64,000 bases of DNA. Source: Thiomicrospira cyclica ALM1. Lineage in GTDB: Bacteria > Pseudomonadota > Gammaproteobacteria > Thiomicrospirales > Thiomicrospiraceae. A model generated the notes under the pieces. That model did not search any database, had not been told where the DNA came from, and saw only the letters and a list, made by a program, of their open reading frames with translations. The position numbers and the translations under genes were made by a program. Positions 1-8,149 of the stretch are shown one piece after another (position 1 is the first letter of the stretch; each line of letters starts with the position of its first letter). The stretch covers positions 1,178,001 to 1,242,000 of the forward strand of contig NC_015581.1 of assembly GCF_000214825.1 (NCBI RefSeq), written 5' to 3'.

Positions 1-570
1 GACGTCAGTCGTGAGGCGCTCGAGAATCAGTTTCAAACCAATGTATTTGGTACGCATCAACTTACTCAGCTAGCCGTAAAACATATGTTAGTGCATAGCG
101 GCGGTCGTATTCTACAAAACAGCTCTGTACTTGGGTTTATTCCGATGAGTTTACGAGGCAGTTATAACGCGAGTAAATTTGCCCTTGAAGGCTTAACTGC
201 GACACAACGCCTAGAGCTGGCAAATGATCCCATTGACCTTGTTCTACTGCAGCCGGGGCCGATTATTAGTCAATTTAGATATAATGCGCATCAAAACTAC
301 CTGAAATGGATAGCAGATCAACCCAGCCGTTATGAAGCGACCTACCATAATATGACCAATCGCTTAACCGCTGAAACCGCACCCGCACCTTTTACCCTGC
401 CTGCTGAGGCGGTTGCAGAGGTTGCACTAAAAGCACTAAGAGCCAAACGCCCAAAAGTGCAATACCCCATTACTGTGCCGACCAAAGTCTTCCATTTTAT
501 ACGTCGCTTATTGCCGGCACGCTGGCTGGATTATTTACTTATTCTTGCTAGCGGCGGAGGCAAACGCTAA
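1..570 (+). CDS. Short-chain dehydrogenase/reductase, 5'-truncated by window edge
   Basis: The frame is open from base 1, so the gene starts outside the window; 189 C-terminal residues are visible. The classical SDR landmarks are in order: an NVFG segment (Asn of the catalytic tetrad region), the catalytic Ser in NSSVLGF, then the YxxxK pair in YNASKFALEG, followed by the PGP turn (LLQPGPI) typical after strand beta-6. The missing N-terminus would carry the TGxxxGIG NAD(P)-binding loop. The family reduces or oxidises carbonyl/hydroxyl groups with NAD(P)H; the substrate cannot be read from the sequence. It ends 2 bases before ispA, and the ispA ribosome binding site (GGAGG) lies inside its last codons, so the two are probably co-transcribed. 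Confidence 0.85.
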   Translation, partial: DVSREALENQFQTNVFGTHQLTQLAVKHMLVHSGGRILQNSSVLGFIPMSLRGSYNASKFALEGLTATQRLELANDPIDLVLLQPGPIISQFRYNAHQNYLKWIADQPSRYEATYHNMTNRLTAETAPAPFTLPAEAVAEVALKALRAKRPKVQYPITVPTKVFHFIRRLLPARWLDYLLILASGGGKR

Positions 571-572
571 TC

Positions 573-1478
573 ATGCAACACGAACAACTTAGCCGGATTC
601 AAACCCGGATCAATGCGCATCTCAACCAAAAAATCGCTCAATTAACCGACTCGACCATTGCCATCGCCCCCCTCACCGAGGCACTCGTTTATGCGAGTTC
701 ACAAGGCGGCAAACGCTTACGGCCTGCATTGTGTTTTTCCTTAGGCACATCGCTTGGTGTGTCTGATGACGCCTTATTAGATTGCGCGGTGGCCATTGAG
801 TTTATTCATGCCTATTCTTTAGTACACGACGACCTACCTGCGATGGATAATGATGTTTTGCGTCGTGGCCAACCGACCTGTCATATTCAATTTGACGAGG
901 CAACCGCGATTTTAACCGGAGACGCCCTTCAAGGCCTTGCCTATCAAACCCTAATAGAATCAGCACACCTGACGGCACAACAAAAAGTGACCGCTTGCCA
1001 GTTGCTATTAGAAGCCGCTGGCCCAAGAGGCATGATTGCCGGTCAAATGCTTGATATTTTAGGGGAAAATGCTGAACTTAACTTGGCACAGCTTACCCAA
1101 CTTCATCAACTAAAAACTGGGGCGCTTATCACTGCCAGCCTTTTGCTAGGCGCTCTAACATCATCGCATTTTGATGAACTAAAACCGATATTAATAACAT
1201 TGGGTAACACCCTTGGGCTCGCATTTCAAATTCAGGATGATCTTCTAGATATTGAGGTACCAACTGAAGCCCGCGGTAAAACCCAAGGGCGAGACGCTGA
1301 ACTCGGTAAAAGCACCTATCCCAGCTTATTAGGATTAGACGGTTCAAAAATCATGCGCGACCAACTGATTAGACAGGCCAATGACGCTTTAGAAAACATT
1401 GCATCCAACCCAGCTGTGACCGGCGACCTGCGCTTTTTAGCGAACATCATTCGATTTATTGGCGAGCGTCAGCATTAA
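573..1478 (+). CDS. ispA: Farnesyl diphosphate synthase (short-chain polyprenyl synthase)
   Basis: Condenses DMAPP/GPP with IPP to make farnesyl diphosphate for ubiquinone, undecaprenyl phosphate and other isoprenoids; cytoplasmic. The 301-residue length matches IspA. The first Asp-rich motif is DDLPAMDND with the insertion typical of bacterial short-chain enzymes, near residue 88; the second is QIQDDLLDIE near residue 218. GGKRLRPAL near residue 46 is the IPP-binding segment. It begins 2 bases after the SDR stop with GGAGG inside the upstream gene, so it looks translationally coupled. The usual gammaproteobacterial partners xseB and dxs are not adjacent. Confidence 0.95.
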   Translation: MQHEQLSRIQTRINAHLNQKIAQLTDSTIAIAPLTEALVYASSQGGKRLRPALCFSLGTSLGVSDDALLDCAVAIEFIHAYSLVHDDLPAMDNDVLRRGQPTCHIQFDEATAILTGDALQGLAYQTLIESAHLTAQQKVTACQLLLEAAGPRGMIAGQMLDILGENAELNLAQLTQLHQLKTGALITASLLLGALTSSHFDELKPILITLGNTLGLAFQIQDDLLDIEVPTEARGKTQGRDAELGKSTYPSLLGLDGSKIMRDQLIRQANDALENIASNPAVTGDLRFLANIIRFIGERQH

Positions 1479-1523
1479 ATTCGTTATAATTATGCTGATA
1501 AAACACGGTAACAAGAGTACACC

Positions 1524-1910
1524 ATGAAAAAGAACTTTATTCTCACCACACAGTTAGATTTTGCCGCTGCTCACCGCCTGATTGGCTATGAAGGTGATTG
1601 CGCAAAACTTCATGGGCACAATTGGAAAATCGAAGTCTCAGTTATTGGATATAGCCTTAATGATATTGGTATGGTTGTTGATTTTAAACTAGTAAAACAT
1701 CATGCTAAAGCCGTTGTCGCTGAACTAGATCACAGTTATTTAAATGATCACCCGCACTTTCAACGCACCAATCCGACGGCAGAAAACATTGCGCATTATC
1801 TTTACAATGAGCTAGCGAAACGTCTAAACCAGGATCAATTTAAAATGCATCAAGTCCGCGTTTGGGAAAATGACCGCAACTATGTAACCTACTCAGAAAC
1901 TGAACACTAG
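1524..1910 (+). CDS. queD: 6-carboxy-5,6,7,8-tetrahydropterin synthase
   Basis: QueD converts 7,8-dihydroneopterin triphosphate to 6-carboxytetrahydropterin in queuosine (preQ0) synthesis. The 128-residue protein has the catalytic Cys and two zinc His in CAKLHGHNW (residues ~26-34), a further zinc His in AAAHRL near residue 15, and a C-terminal WEN segment with the conserved Glu. A TATAAT box lies at 1485-1490 upstream, without a clear -35. The other queuosine genes are not in the window. The family includes eukaryotic PTPS; in a bacterium of this kind QueD is the expected member. Confidence 0.92.
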   Translation: MKKNFILTTQLDFAAAHRLIGYEGDCAKLHGHNWKIEVSVIGYSLNDIGMVVDFKLVKHHAKAVVAELDHSYLNDHPHFQRTNPTAENIAHYLYNELAKRLNQDQFKMHQVRVWENDRNYVTYSETEH

Positions 1911-1926
1911 ATAAGTAAGGCTGGCT

Positions 1927-2733
1927 ATGTTTTCACTAACACTACTACCCAGCCACCAAGATCATTGGTTTATTACAACTATCTCTGTCATTTTAGTAAC
2001 CCTAGTTGCCAGTCCAATTCTTTTTAAACTAACCTACCTTTTACCACGGCTATTATTTAAGACTCAGCAACTACAATGGCGGCTGTTGCTTCGCCCGCTA
2101 AGGCATGTGTATAAAATTAACACACCCTGGTATCGCAAAAGCAGTATGTTTCATAGCGCCCTTTTTTGGCAAGCGAACCCATCGCCACTAAAACCCAATC
2201 GAGTCAAACAATGGCATAGAATTGGATGGCTAAGCTTACTCATTCCCCTGCTCAGCCTGGTTATGATTGCTGACACGCTAAACGCAATCATCATCACATT
2301 GCTAGGCTGGTGGCTTTTAGTGAGTGCCGAGATCGACCAGGAACATCAATTGTTATTGGATAGCTTAACCTTGCCGCTGCTATGGATTGGTCTTTTAGTA
2401 AACTTAATCTTGGACTGGGTGAGTTTAGAACAAGCTGTTTTGGGCGCCATTATGGGCTATGTTCTGCTTTGGAGTGTCTATCAAGTGCATTTTGCACTCA
2501 CAAAACGTGAGGGTATGGGCTATGGTGATTTTAAATTAGCCGCCGCACTTGGGGCATGGGTGGGGTTACAAAACTTACCATTAATTTTGATTTTAGCCGC
2601 CATGACTGCACTGTTAATAAGTCTATGGCGACGTTGGCGTTTTGCCGAGCCAATGGATCAGATGTTTCCATTCGGTCCGAGCCTGGCAATCGCAGGCTGG
2701 CTAGTCATAGCACTTCTGGCACTTAAACAGTAA
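1927..2733 (+). CDS. Prepilin peptidase-like A24 aspartic protease without the zinc-Cys domain
   Basis: The C-terminal half is a type IV prepilin peptidase core: catalytic Asp137 in EIDQEHQLLLDSLTLP and Asp201 in GMGYGDFKL, followed by the FGPSLAIAGW ending. The 64-residue spacing between the two Asp equals that of PilD. These enzymes cleave the leader of type IV pilins and type II pseudopilins in the inner membrane. The N-terminal ~110 residues are unlike PilD: the protein has no cysteine at all, so the two CxxC zinc pairs are absent, and the usual N-methylase segment is not recognisable. Several membrane helices are evident (about residues 15-40, 100-133, 150-190, 212-232, 248-265). No pilus genes are adjacent. 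Confidence 0.8.
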   Translation: MFSLTLLPSHQDHWFITTISVILVTLVASPILFKLTYLLPRLLFKTQQLQWRLLLRPLRHVYKINTPWYRKSSMFHSALFWQANPSPLKPNRVKQWHRIGWLSLLIPLLSLVMIADTLNAIIITLLGWWLLVSAEIDQEHQLLLDSLTLPLLWIGLLVNLILDWVSLEQAVLGAIMGYVLLWSVYQVHFALTKREGMGYGDFKLAAALGAWVGLQNLPLILILAAMTALLISLWRRWRFAEPMDQMFPFGPSLAIAGWLVIALLALKQ

Positions 2734-2760
2734 GTATGTAATTGATGTGTATTCGTTAAA

Positions 2761-3090
2761 TTAAGTGCCCAGCTTAGATTCAACCACTTCGCACACCTTG
2801 GTCATTTTGAGGTTGTTACTTTTAGCAAAGTTCATAACGTACTCAAACATACCCGGATTTTTAATCTCCAATTCGGTATCAATGATCAAACATTTCTGAC
2901 CTTGATAGAGTTCGGGATGCATTAAGTCTGAATAAACCAAACGATGAGAAGCGCCATAAGACGCCATTAAAGACGAGATGCGATCAATCCAATCGCTCGG
3001 ACGAAATTTACGCCCGTCTTCTGTTACCCCTTCAATAATAAACTTACAATGTTGCGTCAAGACCATCTTCTCTTGTTCATTTAAAAACAT
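2761..3090 (-). CDS. DUF3579 family protein
   Basis: A short soluble protein of the DUF3579 family, recognised from FIIEGVTEDGRKFRPSDW and the following ISSLMASYG / HRLVYSDL / GQKCLIID segments. Function is unknown. The frame can be extended upstream to 3156, but a TGCTAAAAT-like extended -10 element lies just upstream of the ATG at 3090, and family members start only a few residues before this motif. I therefore prefer 3090; an ATG at 3066 is the alternative. It points against its neighbours and sits between the prepilin peptidase and aroG. Confidence 0.75.
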   Translation of the reverse strand: MFLNEQEKMVLTQHCKFIIEGVTEDGRKFRPSDWIDRISSLMASYGASHRLVYSDLMHPELYQGQKCLIIDTELEIKNPGMFEYVMNFAKSNNLKMTKVCEVVESKLGT

Positions 3091-3207
3091 GGAGCAAATT
3101 TTAGCACAAATAAGATTTTTTAATACCCATAGACTATTGAATTTATTAACAGTCATTATAGGTTTTAACTATGTGGCGATTATTTTTGCAATAATAAACG
3201 ACATCTT

Positions 3208-3236
3208 TTGGTCTCTAGGCACAAATACCCTATAAT
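3208..3236 (+). promoter_or_regulatory. Sigma-70 promoter of aroG
   Basis: TTGGTC (3208-3213), a 17-base spacer and a perfect TATAAT (3231-3236). The predicted start is near 3243, about 35 bases before the aroG ATG. Confidence 0.6.
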
Positions 3237-3277
3237 ACCTTCATTTAAATGACATCAGTTTCTAGGATCAGGCCGCT

Positions 3278-4345
3278 ATGACCAGGTTTCAAACCGACGA
3301 CCTTCGCATCAATCACATTACTGAAGTACAACCTCCCATTGCGTTGCACGAAAAATTCCCCATTACAGACACCGCAGCTACCACGGTGTTTAAGACTCGA
3401 CAAGCTATTAAAGCCATCTTAAATGGTGACGATGATCGCCTTTTGGTCGTTATTGGGCCTTGCTCTATTCATGATACTCAAGCCGGTCTAGCCTATGCTG
3501 AAAAACTGGCCACGCAAATTGACAAGTATGCGAACGACTTACTCATTGTAATGCGAGTCTATTTTGAAAAACCCCGAACCACCGTTGGCTGGAAAGGGTT
3601 AATCAACGACCCAGATCTGAACGAAACCTTTAAAATCAACAAGGGCTTAGAAAAAGCTCGTGGGTTTTTACTTAATGTGAATAGCCTTGGTGTTCCGGCC
3701 GCGACAGAATTTTTAGACCTAATTTCGCCGCAGTATATTTCTGATCTAGTCAGCTGGGGCGCTATAGGCGCGCGAACCACTGAAAGCCAAGGACATAGAG
3801 AGCTCGCCTCAGGCCTATCATGCCCTGTCGGTTTTAAAAACGGTACTGATGGTGGATTTAAAGTCGCCGTTGATGCTATTCGAGCCGCTAATCGCCCTCA
3901 TATTTTCATGTCTTTAACAAAACAGGGACACTCAGCGATTTTCTCAACCACTGGGAATGAGGACTGTCATGTAATTTTACGCGGCGGCAATGATGGCCCA
4001 AACTATGCGCACCCCTTTGTTGAACAAGCCGTACAAGAACTGCAAAAAGCTGGGGTGCAGCCGAAACTGATGATTGACTGTAGCCACGCTAATAGTTCTA
4101 AAGATCATTTGAAGCAGATGGAGGTAGCCCGCTCTATTAATGAGCAATTAGCGAATGGCTCACCCTATATTATGGGCGCTATGGTTGAAAGCCATTTAGT
4201 AGCTGGCCGCCAAGATGTTATCTCAGGCCAATCACTCACTTTTGGTCAAAGCATTACTGATGCTTGTATCGATTGGCCAATGAGCGAAACCTTGCTTGAA
4301 ATGTTAGCTGATGGGGTGCGTTCCCGCCGGGCAAACAACCCATAA
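3278..4345 (+). CDS. aroG: 3-deoxy-7-phosphoheptulonate (DAHP) synthase, class I
   Basis: Catalyses the first step of the shikimate pathway, phosphoenolpyruvate plus erythrose 4-phosphate to DAHP. At 355 residues it has the length of the E. coli AroF/G/H enzymes. Diagnostic segments include GPCSIHD near residue 63, RVYFEKPRTTVGWKG near residue 92, the metal-binding region around IDCSHANS near residue 268, and GARTTESQ. Which aromatic amino acid inhibits it cannot be decided from the sequence alone, so the aroG symbol marks the family. It has its own promoter and faces thiL convergently, with no obvious terminator in the 43-base gap. Confidence 0.93.
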   Translation: MTRFQTDDLRINHITEVQPPIALHEKFPITDTAATTVFKTRQAIKAILNGDDDRLLVVIGPCSIHDTQAGLAYAEKLATQIDKYANDLLIVMRVYFEKPRTTVGWKGLINDPDLNETFKINKGLEKARGFLLNVNSLGVPAATEFLDLISPQYISDLVSWGAIGARTTESQGHRELASGLSCPVGFKNGTDGGFKVAVDAIRAANRPHIFMSLTKQGHSAIFSTTGNEDCHVILRGGNDGPNYAHPFVEQAVQELQKAGVQPKLMIDCSHANSSKDHLKQMEVARSINEQLANGSPYIMGAMVESHLVAGRQDVISGQSLTFGQSITDACIDWPMSETLLEMLADGVRSRRANNP

Positions 4346-4388
4346 GTAAAACCGATAGTACAACTGTAGTACGCTACCAACTAAGGCT

Positions 4389-5372
4389 TTATTGACTAGC
4401 AAAATGGCTAAAGCCATTTCCGCTAGTCTCAGTAAACTGAGTCAAGCATTTACCATCTATTCGGATACCCAAACTGTCTGAAACCACTCCAATCCGTGAT
4501 AATTTAAGTCCAAGTTGCGCACTGATTTGCATAGCCCTTTGTATATTAGCTGGGTCTAGTGTAAAACACAGTTCGTAATCATCACCAGCTACCAGCGGCT
4601 TGATTGGATCAGCCGCTGACCAGGCTTTAACGCTATCCGTAATAGGCATAGATAACATGTTCAGCTCAGCACCAACGCTTGAAGCCTGCAAAATATGATT
4701 TAAATCGGCTAATAAGCCATCTGATATATCGATGGCACTCGTTGCTAAATCAACCAAGGCCAAACCCAGCGCAACGCGAGGCTCTGGCCGATTTAATTTC
4801 GCTAATGCCGCTGCCGTAGCAAGAGATTCAGTCTGCTGGCCTGCTAAAGCCATTTGTAAACCTAAACCACCTTCACCAAGATGACCAGATACGAAAATAA
4901 CATCGCCGGGCTTAGCGCCATTACGTCGTAACGTCGAACCTGTCTTAACCCAGCCATGTGCCGTAATCGTAATACTAAGGAGACCTCGTGTTGTATCACC
5001 ACCAATAAGCGGTAAAAAGCCGTTAAGCGTTTGATGAGAGACCTGCTGAGCTAACGCCGCTAAACCGCTCGCAAAATCCTGCAACCAGGCCTGATCATAA
5101 CGCTCTAAGGTTAACGCTAGAGAATAGAATGCTGGATGTGCTCCCATTGCTGCCAAATCACTTAGATTGACTGCAAGCGCTTTCCAAGCCATGTCAAATG
5201 CTGACGTTCCGTGCGGAAAATGCACACCCGCGATCGATGTATCGGTCACCACTACCAGCTGATGACCCGCTGGCGGCGTCATAATGGCACCATCATCACC
5301 GATACCCAACTCATCTGTCGCTAAACCATGACTCAAAGGTGTAAAGTAGCGATCTATTAATTCAAACTCCAT
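4389..5372 (-). CDS. thiL: Thiamine-monophosphate kinase
   Basis: Phosphorylates thiamine monophosphate to the active cofactor thiamine diphosphate using ATP. The 327-residue sequence shows the PurM/ThiL superfamily signatures: GIGDDGA near residue 23, KALAVNLSDLAAMGA near residue 64, GGDTTRG near residue 124 and AIDISDGLLADL near residue 211. It follows nusB by 8 bases at the distal end of the glyA-rib operon, a nusB-thiL order common in gammaproteobacteria. Confidence 0.95.
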   Translation of the reverse strand: MEFELIDRYFTPLSHGLATDELGIGDDGAIMTPPAGHQLVVVTDTSIAGVHFPHGTSAFDMAWKALAVNLSDLAAMGAHPAFYSLALTLERYDQAWLQDFASGLAALAQQVSHQTLNGFLPLIGGDTTRGLLSITITAHGWVKTGSTLRRNGAKPGDVIFVSGHLGEGGLGLQMALAGQQTESLATAAALAKLNRPEPRVALGLALVDLATSAIDISDGLLADLNHILQASSVGAELNMLSMPITDSVKAWSAADPIKPLVAGDDYELCFTLDPANIQRAMQISAQLGLKLSRIGVVSDSLGIRIDGKCLTQFTETSGNGFSHFASQ

Positions 5373-5380
5373 AGCAATAA

Positions 5381-5884
5381 TTAGCGACTAAATTCTGCGG
5401 CACGCAATTGTTTGGCCACCTTATCAACAACCCCATTAATATACTTATGAGCATCTTCAGCGCCAAAATATTTAGTCAGCTCTACCGCTTCATTGATAAT
5501 GACTTTTGAGGGTACCTGCAACTGCTCCTGAAGTTCGTAGACAGCCATTCTCAGAATGCAACGCTCGACCGGATTAATCAGCTTCACAGAGCGATCTAAG
5601 AACGGCGCATAGATTTCATCAAACAATGTCACATCCTGCGTGACCTTGTTTAGAATTTCTTTAAACCAGGTACGATCTACATCACCCAGCAAACCCTCTT
5701 CAAAAAACTGTTTTTCAATTAAATAAGTATCCTGTGGATTAAGCGCCCATTGATACAGGGCTTGTAACGCGACTCGCCTGGTTAAGGTCCGCTGTGATAC
5801 AGCAGTAGCCTCTTCATCAACCCTCTCAGAAGGCTGTTTTATTAAGTCTGCTAAATCCAGCTTTTCCCAAATATGGTCACTCAT
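5381..5884 (-). CDS. nusB: Transcription antitermination factor NusB
   Basis: Binds NusE (S10) and boxA RNA in ribosomal RNA antitermination. The NusB fold begins at about residue 30 (RTLTRRVALQALYQW); NPVERCILRMAVYEL and INEAVELTKYFG are family signatures. The ~30 residues before the domain are an acidic extension compared with the 139-residue E. coli protein, and no internal Met would give a shorter start. It lies 3 bases after ribH, the usual ribH-nusB coupling. Confidence 0.95.
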   Translation of the reverse strand: MSDHIWEKLDLADLIKQPSERVDEEATAVSQRTLTRRVALQALYQWALNPQDTYLIEKQFFEEGLLGDVDRTWFKEILNKVTQDVTLFDEIYAPFLDRSVKLINPVERCILRMAVYELQEQLQVPSKVIINEAVELTKYFGAEDAHKYINGVVDKVAKQLRAAEFSR

Positions 5885-5887
5885 GTT

Positions 5888-6349
5888 TTAAATCTGCTTT
5901 AACACGTTAATCATTTCAATGGCGGACATCATCGCTTCACCACCTTTATTACCCGCTTTCGTCCCCGAACGCTCAATCGCCTGTTCAATAGAGTCAACGG
6001 TTAACACCCCAAATGCTACCGGCGCATTGTGGTCTAACATGACCTGACCCAATCCTTTGGCACATTCACCGGCAACATAATCAAAATGCGGCGTACCACC
6101 GCGAATTACCGCACCTAAAGCCACTACGGCATCATATTCGCCCGATGCCGCCACTTTTTGCGCCGCCAATGGAATTTCAAACGCACCGGGGACTAAAATT
6201 TGGGTTATATGCTCTGGATTACCACCATGACGCACAAAGGTATCTACCGCACCACTAACCAAGTGATCAACCACAAAACTATTAAAGCGTCCAACCACTA
6301 GCGCCACTTTCATACCATCTGCTTGTAAATTTCCTGACACTACTTTCAT
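5888..6349 (-). CDS. ribH: 6,7-dimethyl-8-ribityllumazine synthase
   Basis: Condenses 5-amino-6-ribitylaminouracil with dihydroxybutanone phosphate, the penultimate riboflavin step. Recognised by [25 protein letters not shown] and [14 protein letters not shown], the latter including the active-site His. The frame can be extended to 6400, but that start would lie inside ribBX. The ATG at 6349 follows the ribBX stop with an AGGGA ribosome binding site about 7 bases upstream and gives the normal length of 153 residues. Confidence 0.94.
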   Translation of the reverse strand: MKVVSGNLQADGMKVALVVGRFNSFVVDHLVSGAVDTFVRHGGNPEHITQILVPGAFEIPLAAQKVAASGEYDAVVALGAVIRGGTPHFDYVAGECAKGLGQVMLDHNAPVAFGVLTVDSIEQAIERSGTKAGNKGGEAMMSAIEMINVLKQI

Positions 6350-6353
6350 TTCA

Positions 6354-7469
6354 TTATCCCTGCTTATCAATATATTGTTCAATTTCAAGTCCAAAACCAC
6401 TTAAACCATTTAGCTTCCAGTGGGCCCCTATAACATTCAAGCGTGACACACCTAAGTCGGCGAGAATTTGGGCACCAAGACCATAAGTTTTTGTATCGTC
6501 TTCAGCGAAGGAGTCTGGATGCTGAATACCTCTGTCTGCTAACTGATAACGCGCAACTCGGTCTAATAGATCGACTGCTTCTTCGTGTTTACGTAACACC
6601 ACAATGACACCAGCACCCGCAGCTTGAATTTGCTGCATCGCGGCATCTAATGACCAACCACACTCCTCTCGTTGCGAACCTAGCAAATCACATAGAGTAT
6701 CTTGCATATGTACACGAACAAGGGTTGCTGTATCAGACTCAATCTCACCACAGACTAATGCAAAATGCGCTTTATGATCTAAACGATCTTCATAGGCATA
6801 GAGTTTAAATTCACCATGACGTGTTGGTAAACGGCAGGCTGATACGCGCTCAACAGTTTTTTCATTTTGAAGCCGATATTGGATCAAATCGGCAACGGTG
6901 CCCAGTTTTAAGTCATGCGCTAGTGCAAAACGTTCCAGATCATCGCGTCGAGCCATAGACCCATCCTCATTCATAATTTCGACGATAACCGAGGCGGGCT
7001 CAAAACCAGCAAGACGGGCTAAATCACATCCGGCTTCTGTATGACCGGCCCGAGTTAAAACACCACCAGGTCTGGCCATCAAAGGGAAAATATGCCCAGG
7101 TGTTACAATATCTGCGGGATTCGCATCTGGCTTAACGGCGGCCAATACCGTAATCGCGCGGTCACTCGCAGAGATGCCGGTCGAAACGCCATCTGCTGCC
7201 TCAATGGAAACAGTGAAATTAGTACCATGAGGATCCTGATTATCTCGAACCATCAGCGGTAAATGCAATTGCTGGCAACGCTCTTTAGTCAGCGTTAAAC
7301 AAATCAGACCACGACCATAACGCGCCATAAAATTAATCGCTTCAGGCGTCACTTTTTGCGCTGGAATAAGCAAGTCACCTTCGTTTTCACGATCCTCATC
7401 ATCCATCAATATCACCATTTTACCTTGGCGATAGTCTGCCAGAATCTCTTCAATACTACTTAATTCCAT
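6354..7469 (-). CDS. ribBX: 3,4-dihydroxy-2-butanone-4-phosphate synthase with degenerate GTP cyclohydrolase II domain (RibBX type)
   Basis: The N-terminal ~200 residues form a complete DHBP synthase: [12 protein letters not shown] with acidic metal ligands near residue 24 and [14 protein letters not shown] near residue 140. It makes the four-carbon unit of riboflavin from ribulose 5-phosphate. The C-terminal ~170 residues align with RibA, but its active centre is lost: the zinc motif that should read C-x10-C-x-C has only one Cys of the final pair (QREECG), RQEGRGIGL is replaced by [11 protein letters not shown], and the NNP motif by AHWKLNG. This matches the RibBX variant known in proteobacteria, so real GTP cyclohydrolase II must be encoded elsewhere. 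It lies between ribE and ribH in the operon. Confidence 0.9.
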   Translation of the reverse strand: MELSSIEEILADYRQGKMVILMDDEDRENEGDLLIPAQKVTPEAINFMARYGRGLICLTLTKERCQQLHLPLMVRDNQDPHGTNFTVSIEAADGVSTGISASDRAITVLAAVKPDANPADIVTPGHIFPLMARPGGVLTRAGHTEAGCDLARLAGFEPASVIVEIMNEDGSMARRDDLERFALAHDLKLGTVADLIQYRLQNEKTVERVSACRLPTRHGEFKLYAYEDRLDHKAHFALVCGEIESDTATLVRVHMQDTLCDLLGSQREECGWSLDAAMQQIQAAGAGVIVVLRKHEEAVDLLDRVARYQLADRGIQHPDSFAEDDTKTYGLGAQILADLGVSRLNVIGAHWKLNGLSGFGLEIEQYIDKQG

Positions 7470-7500
7470 GCCTAAACCTTTGCTTTGTGTCTTTTTCGAC

Positions 7501-8148
7501 TTAATATCCGCTGCTAGCTAAAAAATCAGCCGTAATCTTTGATGGCGCTGGAGCTTGCTGCCCTTGAAGTAACCGCTCAAGGTAACGCGCTAACAAGTCA
7601 ACCTCTAGGTTAAGCTGTGTTCCAACCTGCCAATCAACGATAGTGGTATTGTCCATAGTATGTGGCACAATATTGACGTCAAAGGTATGCCCATCAACAT
7701 GGTTAACTGTCAAGCTAATACCATTAATACAAACCGATCCTTTGTGCGCAATATAGTGCGCAATAGTGTTGGGGGCCGAGATGACAAAACGCCATGATCG
7801 AGCGTCTTGTGACACGCGAAGCACCTCTCCGACCCCATCAACATGTCCACTAACCAGATGACCACCTAAACGATCGGCTAAACGCAGGGCTTTTTCTAAA
7901 TTAACACGAGAACCAACCTTCATGGAACCCAGCGTTGTTACCCCAAGGGTTTCAGCCGAAACATCCGCGACAAAAAAATCAGCGCCTAACTCAATGGCGG
8001 TTAAACAAACACCATTGGTTGCAATACTATCGCCCAACTGAACATCCGACAGAGCCAATGAACCCGTTGCCAGAGTTAATCGCCAATCGCCATTTTTCGG
8101 TTCAATCGCCTTGATATGCCCAACTGCCGCAATAATCCCTGTAAACAT
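7501..8148 (-). CDS. ribE: Riboflavin synthase, alpha subunit
   Basis: Dismutates two molecules of dimethylribityllumazine to riboflavin. The 215-residue protein has two tandem lumazine-binding domains: the first starts with MFTGIIAAVG and contains GDSIATNGVCLT; the second contains HLVSGHVDGVG and KGSVCINGISLTVN. It starts right at the ribD stop with an AAGGAA ribosome binding site inside the end of ribD. Some databases call this gene ribC. Confidence 0.95.
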   Translation of the reverse strand: MFTGIIAAVGHIKAIEPKNGDWRLTLATGSLALSDVQLGDSIATNGVCLTAIELGADFFVADVSAETLGVTTLGSMKVGSRVNLEKALRLADRLGGHLVSGHVDGVGEVLRVSQDARSWRFVISAPNTIAHYIAHKGSVCINGISLTVNHVDGHTFDVNIVPHTMDNTTIVDWQVGTQLNLEVDLLARYLERLLQGQQAPAPSKITADFLASSGY

Positions 8149-8149
8149 G

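Noticed and set aside
2978-3235. 85-codon plus-strand open frame
   Set aside because: It is the antisense shadow of the DUF3579 gene and runs into the aroG promoter; no ribosome binding site.
7470-7500. Possible FMN riboswitch in the rib operon
   Set aside because: The spacers of glyA-nrdR-ribD-ribE-ribBX-ribH are 0 to about 31 bases, too short for an RFN element, and none of its conserved blocks is present.
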